NCBI GenBank assembly: GCA_017547395.1
Contig: JAFYPS010000075.1
Span: 1 to 8,369 of the forward strand
Direction of reading: 5' to 3'
Source: Clostridia bacterium
Lineage (GTDB): Bacteria > Bacillota_A > Clostridia > Oscillospirales > CAG-272
DNA: 8,369 nucleotides
Numbering within the stretch: position 1 is the first letter of the stretch; each line of letters starts with the position of its first letter. Below are positions 5,061-8,369 of the stretch, piece by piece. The notes under the pieces are model-generated. The model saw only the letters and a program-made list of their open reading frames with translations, was not told the origin of the DNA and searched no databases. The position numbers and the translations under genes were made by a program.

Positions 5061-8000
5061 TTATTTTGTAAGTGTTGCCGTCTTTGTCGCATCGTCCCAA
5101 GCAACGGTTGCACCGAGGTTCTCTGCAACTACACGTACGGGTAGGTAGGTACGGTTGTTGGTAACATCGATGTATGCGGGAGAGTCGAGTGCGATAACGC
5201 TTCCGTTAACCTTGGCGGTAGTGGCACCGATAACGATTTCAATAGTAACGTCTGCACCGGTGATGGAAACGGTCTGAGTAGCCGCATCCCAGCCGACTGT
5301 TGCACCGAGGTTCTCGGCAACGAAGCGTACGGGAAGCATGGTACGGCTGTTTTTGATTACGGGAGCCGCATCAAGGGTCTTAGTCATGCCGTTTACGTAT
5401 GCGGTCATCGAGTTAAGTGTCATCTTGATCTCGGTAACACCCTTACCGTCAAAGCCGCTTATCTTCTCAGAAAGAGGCATCGGGTTTATCTTGGAGGTAT
5501 AAACGGTGTCAAGAGGTGCGGGATGTCCCGAGCCGTCTGCGATTACCACACCGTTTTCATCCGCGCTATAACGCTCGACGAATGCATATCTGCCGCTCGA
5601 GGTGTCGCTACCGATATAAGCGTGGTAGCAAATCCAAGTCTCACCGTTATGGTCGCGGACGTACGATGCATGTCCGCTTCCGTTTATTTCATCGGATTTG
5701 TACAGAATAGACGTCGGCTTTTTCTCCCAATTGTTAATATCAAGCGGGTCGCCGCCGAGATACTTGAGCTGACCGAGCTGATACTCGGTGGTCCAATATC
5801 CGCTACCCGAATAAATGATATAAATAGATCCGTCATCGGCATAAACAGCGGTTCCGCCCTCTACAACCTGAGGTGCAGATCCGTTTTCCGAGCCGCCCTT
5901 TTCCCACTGATATTCAGGTCTGCAAATAACCGAAGACTGACCGACTATAGTCCAAGGATTGGTCATCTCAACAAGGTTTTCGGTCTGGTAGAAGCCGTCA
6001 CCCTTTCTGTATCTGCCGGTTTCGGTAACGTAGAGCATATAGAGCTTTCCGTTGATTCGGATATCGGTCTGTCCTGCCGCCCAGGTGTTTTCAAAATCCT
6101 CAATATCCTCGGCTATTACCGCCTGAGGCACGTTGACCTCTCCCGTTACGGGATTGCCCCATCTTCCGAAGAGATTGTCACCGTCAAGGCACTTGATAAC
6201 GTACATACGATGGTAAACGTTGTCACCGTTGTCACACGCGATATAGCAGTACCAGCCGCCGTTGCCCTCGCCTATCTCCTCATCACTGTAATAGTGAATT
6301 TCGGGTGACCAGATGTTCTTTGACCACATCTTGCCGGATTCGGGCTTATAAACGGTAACGAACTCTGCATATTTAAGGTCACCGATATTGGCCGCACGGG
6401 CAAGACCCAATGAGTCGCCCGTCGTGGCGGTGTAATAATAGAAGCCGTCGTGGTAGAAGAGCCACGGGTCTGCACCGTTTGAACGGATGGGATTGGTAAA
6501 CGTCACCTCACCGTCAATCTTAGCATCAAAATCTATATTGCCTGTAATCGATGAGGTAATGCTGCCACTAAGCCCCTCACCGCCGCAAAGCTCAACAAGG
6601 TGACCCCACTCGCCGCCGTTTACAAAGACGTTGAATCTGCCGCTGTACGTACCAAGCGAATTCTTTGAAACGCCAACCTTGGCATACGGAGCACCTCCGT
6701 TAAAGGTGAGAGAAGCATCTGCATCAAACGCATCGTTCTCACCGAGCTCGGATGCGTAAATTCCATAGTACATTGTACCGCCGTTGAACACGGCGTTTAT
6801 GCTTCCCTTGAAATTACCCGCACTGCCGAGTACCACGGGAGCGTATATCTCACCGCCGTTTACCGTGAGGTTTACGGAAATATTCTCATTTCCGCCTGCA
6901 ATATCGCCGCCGTAAATTTTATACCATGCACCGCTGTTTACGGTAACATTCGTAGACTTGTCATTCTGTGCGGAGGGAGAGCCGCCCACAATCGAAAGAT
7001 GTATGTCCGCTTCGCGTCTGATATTAACGTTCGAATAGGTATTTACGCCTTCACCGATAACGAGCTCGTTGCCGTTTGCAAACAGATATAAACCGTCCTT
7101 GGTAGCACAAAGCGAAATGTTTTCGATAACTGTGGGGCCCGAGAAAGTGATATTGTTTTTGAAGGACATTTCAGCCGCGTTAGTCTTGGCATAATCCACA
7201 CCGCCGTAAACCGAGGTGTAAGTTATCTTTCCCGCATGCTGAGCGAGTGTACCGAGTCTGCCGACGGTGAATTTACCGCTGACAACCAAGGTTCCCCCCG
7301 TTTTACCGAGCAAGGCATATGCCTTCTGAAGTGAGGCGGTAGGGTCGTTTACACTGCTTCCGCTACCGCTTGCATCATCGCTTATAAAGCAAACGTAGTC
7401 GTTTGACATATCGGTAATTGCGGCTATCTCACCGAGGTCTGCCGCACCACCGTAAATTACTGCACTGCCGCGTGCATTCGTTCCGCTCGAAAGGTACTTT
7501 CCTACCTTTCCGCCGTAAATGTTAAGTCTGAAGCCGTTCTTTACGTTGTTAAGTGTAACCGTTTCAACGGTACCTCCGCTTACGGTGAACGTAAAGTTGT
7601 CGCACTCGGTCTCGGTCGATTTAACCGCTCCGACCTCACCGCCAAACACCTCGACAAGCACGTTTTCACTTGCACCGACGATGCTCTTGACCGTACCGCC
7701 GCGAACCTGAACGTCGCTCGCACCCGTGATGCTGTCAAAGCTACCTGCACCTACGTCAGCCGAGCCAACAACGGTGAACTTGCCGCTGACACTGCAGTTC
7801 TTGCCGATAACTACCTTTCCGTTTTCGGCATTAAGCACGCCCTCGCCTGCGAGAGCAACACCGTCAAACACGGTTTTTCCGCCGAAGACGTATTTTCCGT
7901 TAACGGTAACCGTCACGTTGCTAGCCGATGAAAGAGTAACGGTCGAGGTATGCTTTGGCTCTGTGAAATTTTCAAGATCCACGTCGCCGACAAGAAGGAT

Positions 8001-8369
8001 AATCGCATCTTTTTCCGATAACTTGGCAATAGCGTCTGCAAGAGATGCAGGAGAGGATGCACTCATACCGTCTCCGCTACCGTCTTTTGATGCATAGAGA
8101 TAGGTAGTATTCGTAACGGTATCAAAGCCTGTAAATGCCGCAACCTCCTCGCTCGTATACGCGAGGGATGAATAGCTTAACACCTTGGTAGTATTCTGCT
8201 TGACTTCATCTGCCAGCGTAGCGTTGTAATACGAAACACTCATGCTGCCGATTTTTGTGCCGAGTGCATTTACGGTAATATTGCCCTGAATATTGTTGAC
8301 GTTCAGAATATCTACCGTGCCTCCGCGGAGTTCAATTACGGCATTACCCTCTGCTCTTCGAGTTTCATC
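5061..8369 (-). CDS. Giant secreted GH43 glycosidase with beta-solenoid repeats and C-terminal stalk domains (5' partial)
   Basis: The frame is open to the right edge (42 codons beyond the Met at 8241-8243), so the real start and any signal peptide lie outside; at least 1102 residues, numbered here from the edge. Residues 1 to about 620: beta-solenoid/pectate-lyase-like repeats rich in V-x-x-G-G-x-V, containing two module openings (YLYASKDGSGDG about 90; YVCFISDDASGSGSS about 325), each followed by S-L-x-x-A. Residues 623-964: GH43 five-bladed propeller, closest by eye to exo-arabinofuranosidase-like members (COG3940/GH43_26). It has ADPWLFYHDGFYYYTAT with general base Asp634, IWSPEIHYY (686-694), VEGGTAVYADDGSIYIIYSG with likely acid Glu837, and GSGHASY (His900). 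Residues about 981-1102: two copper-amine-oxidase-N (stalk) repeats with LPVRxVAENLGATVxWD. Likely role: extracellular, wall-associated attack on arabinan- or xylan-type side chains; substrate is inferred. No downstream co-transcribed gene: the terminator follows at once. Confidence 0.88.
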   Translation of the reverse strand, partial: DETRRAEGNAVIELRGGTVDILNVNNIQGNITVNALGTKIGSMSVSYYNATLADEVKQNTTKVLSYSSLAYTSEEVAAFTGFDTVTNTTYLYASKDGSGDGMSASSPASLADAIAKLSEKDAIILLVGDVDLENFTEPKHTSTVTLSSASNVTVTVNGKYVFGGKTVFDGVALAGEGVLNAENGKVVIGKNCSVSGKFTVVGSADVGAGSFDSITGASDVQVRGGTVKSIVGASENVLVEVFGGEVGAVKSTETECDNFTFTVSGGTVETVTLNNVKNGFRLNIYGGKVGKYLSSGTNARGSAVIYGGAADLGEIAAITDMSNDYVCFISDDASGSGSSVNDPTASLQKAYALLGKTGGTLVVSGKFTVGRLGTLAQHAGKITYTSVYGGVDYAKTNAAEMSFKNNITFSGPTVIENISLCATKDGLYLFANGNELVIGEGVNTYSNVNIRREADIHLSIVGGSPSAQNDKSTNVTVNSGAWYKIYGGDIAGGNENISVNLTVNGGEIYAPVVLGSAGNFKGSINAVFNGGTMYYGIYASELGENDAFDADASLTFNGGAPYAKVGVSKNSLGTYSGRFNVFVNGGEWGHLVELCGGEGLSGSITSSITGNIDFDAKIDGEVTFTNPIRSNGADPWLFYHDGFYYYTATTGDSLGLARAANIGDLKYAEFVTVYKPESGKMWSKNIWSPEIHYYSDEEIGEGNGGWYCYIACDNGDNVYHRMYVIKCLDGDNLFGRWGNPVTGEVNVPQAVIAEDIEDFENTWAAGQTDIRINGKLYMLYVTETGRYRKGDGFYQTENLVEMTNPWTIVGQSSVICRPEYQWEKGGSENGSAPQVVEGGTAVYADDGSIYIIYSGSGYWTTEYQLGQLKYLGGDPLDINNWEKKPTSILYKSDEINGSGHASYVRDHNGETWICYHAYIGSDTSSGRYAFVERYSADENGVVIADGSGHPAPLDTVYTSKINPMPLSEKISGFDGKGVTEIKMTLNSMTAYVNGMTKTLDAAPVIKNSRTMLPVRFVAENLGATVGWDAATQTVSITGADVTIEIVIGATTAKVNGSVIALDSPAYIDVTNNRTYLPVRVVAENLGATVAWDDATKTATLTK
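5070..5345 (-). repeat. Tandem duplicated stalk (Cu-amine-oxidase-N-like) module inside the GH43 gene
   Basis: Two 84-base copies, at 5262-5345 and 5070-5153, are offset by 192 bases (64 codons). Both encode R-T-x-L-P-V-R-x-V-A-E-N-L-G-A-T-V-x-W-D, differing at few positions. A 17-base stretch (gttgcaccgaggttctc at 5107-5123 and 5299-5315) is identical, indicating a fairly recent or conserved intragenic duplication. In Clostridia such pairs usually sit at the end of secreted proteins and are thought to act as a spacer or anchor. No LPxTG or SLH motif follows. Confidence 0.85.

Noticed and set aside
5523..6308. A 261-codon plus-strand open frame inside the GH43 gene.
   Set aside because: It is a shadow of the GH43 coding frame, with no ribosome site, no promoter and no recognisable family.
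8241..8243. Met codon as the start of the large minus-strand protein.
   Set aside because: The same frame stays open for 42 more codons to the window edge with the same repeat-type sequence (IELRGGTVDILNV), there is no ribosome site before the Met, and no signal peptide follows it.

Overview
The window looks like chromosomal DNA of an anaerobic Firmicute of the class Clostridia, plausibly a gut commensal near the Oscillospirales. This is inferred from several traits seen together: Rnf gene order C-D-G-E, strong AGGAGG-type ribosome sites with 4-base ATGA overlaps, AT-rich TTGA..TATAAT promoters, an ECF-type QueT, and a large wall-type glycosidase ending in clostridial 'copper amine oxidase N-terminal/stalk' modules. 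No rRNA, tRNA, transposon, CRISPR array or phage gene was seen.

Layout. (1) Positions 1-3752, minus strand: the first four genes of an rnf operon, rnfC-rnfD-rnfG-rnfE. They are tightly coupled, and rnfE runs off the left edge; rnfA and rnfB would be expected beyond it. A sigma-A-like promoter for the operon is visible at 3857-3885. (2) Positions 3753-4006: a 254-base divergent intergenic region with a promoter for each direction and a small perfect palindrome. (3) Positions 4007-5047, plus strand: a Bcp/PrxQ-type peroxiredoxin, then queT (queuosine-precursor transporter, substrate-binding subunit), which has its own promoter and a compact hairpin leader resembling a preQ1-I riboswitch. (4) Positions 5029-5058: a strong bidirectional terminator shared by queT and the convergent gene. 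(5) Positions 5061-8369, minus strand: the 3' part, at least 1102 codons, of a giant and presumably secreted protein. It combines beta-solenoid repeats, a GH43 five-bladed propeller glycosidase and two C-terminal stalk modules; its true start lies beyond the right edge.

How the genes fit together. Rnf couples electron transfer from reduced ferredoxin to NAD+ to export of Na+ or H+, the main energy-conserving step of many fermenting anaerobes. The divergently transcribed thiol peroxidase would protect such a ferredoxin-dependent metabolism from peroxide. QueT supplies the precursor for queuosine in tRNA. The GH43 protein probably degrades plant arabinan or xylan-type side chains outside the cell. 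Most of the window is housekeeping. The unusual parts are an RnfG about twice the normal length with two covalent-FMN motifs, the mosaic GH43 protein with a divergent catalytic environment, and the queT leader, which only partly fits known preQ1 riboswitches.
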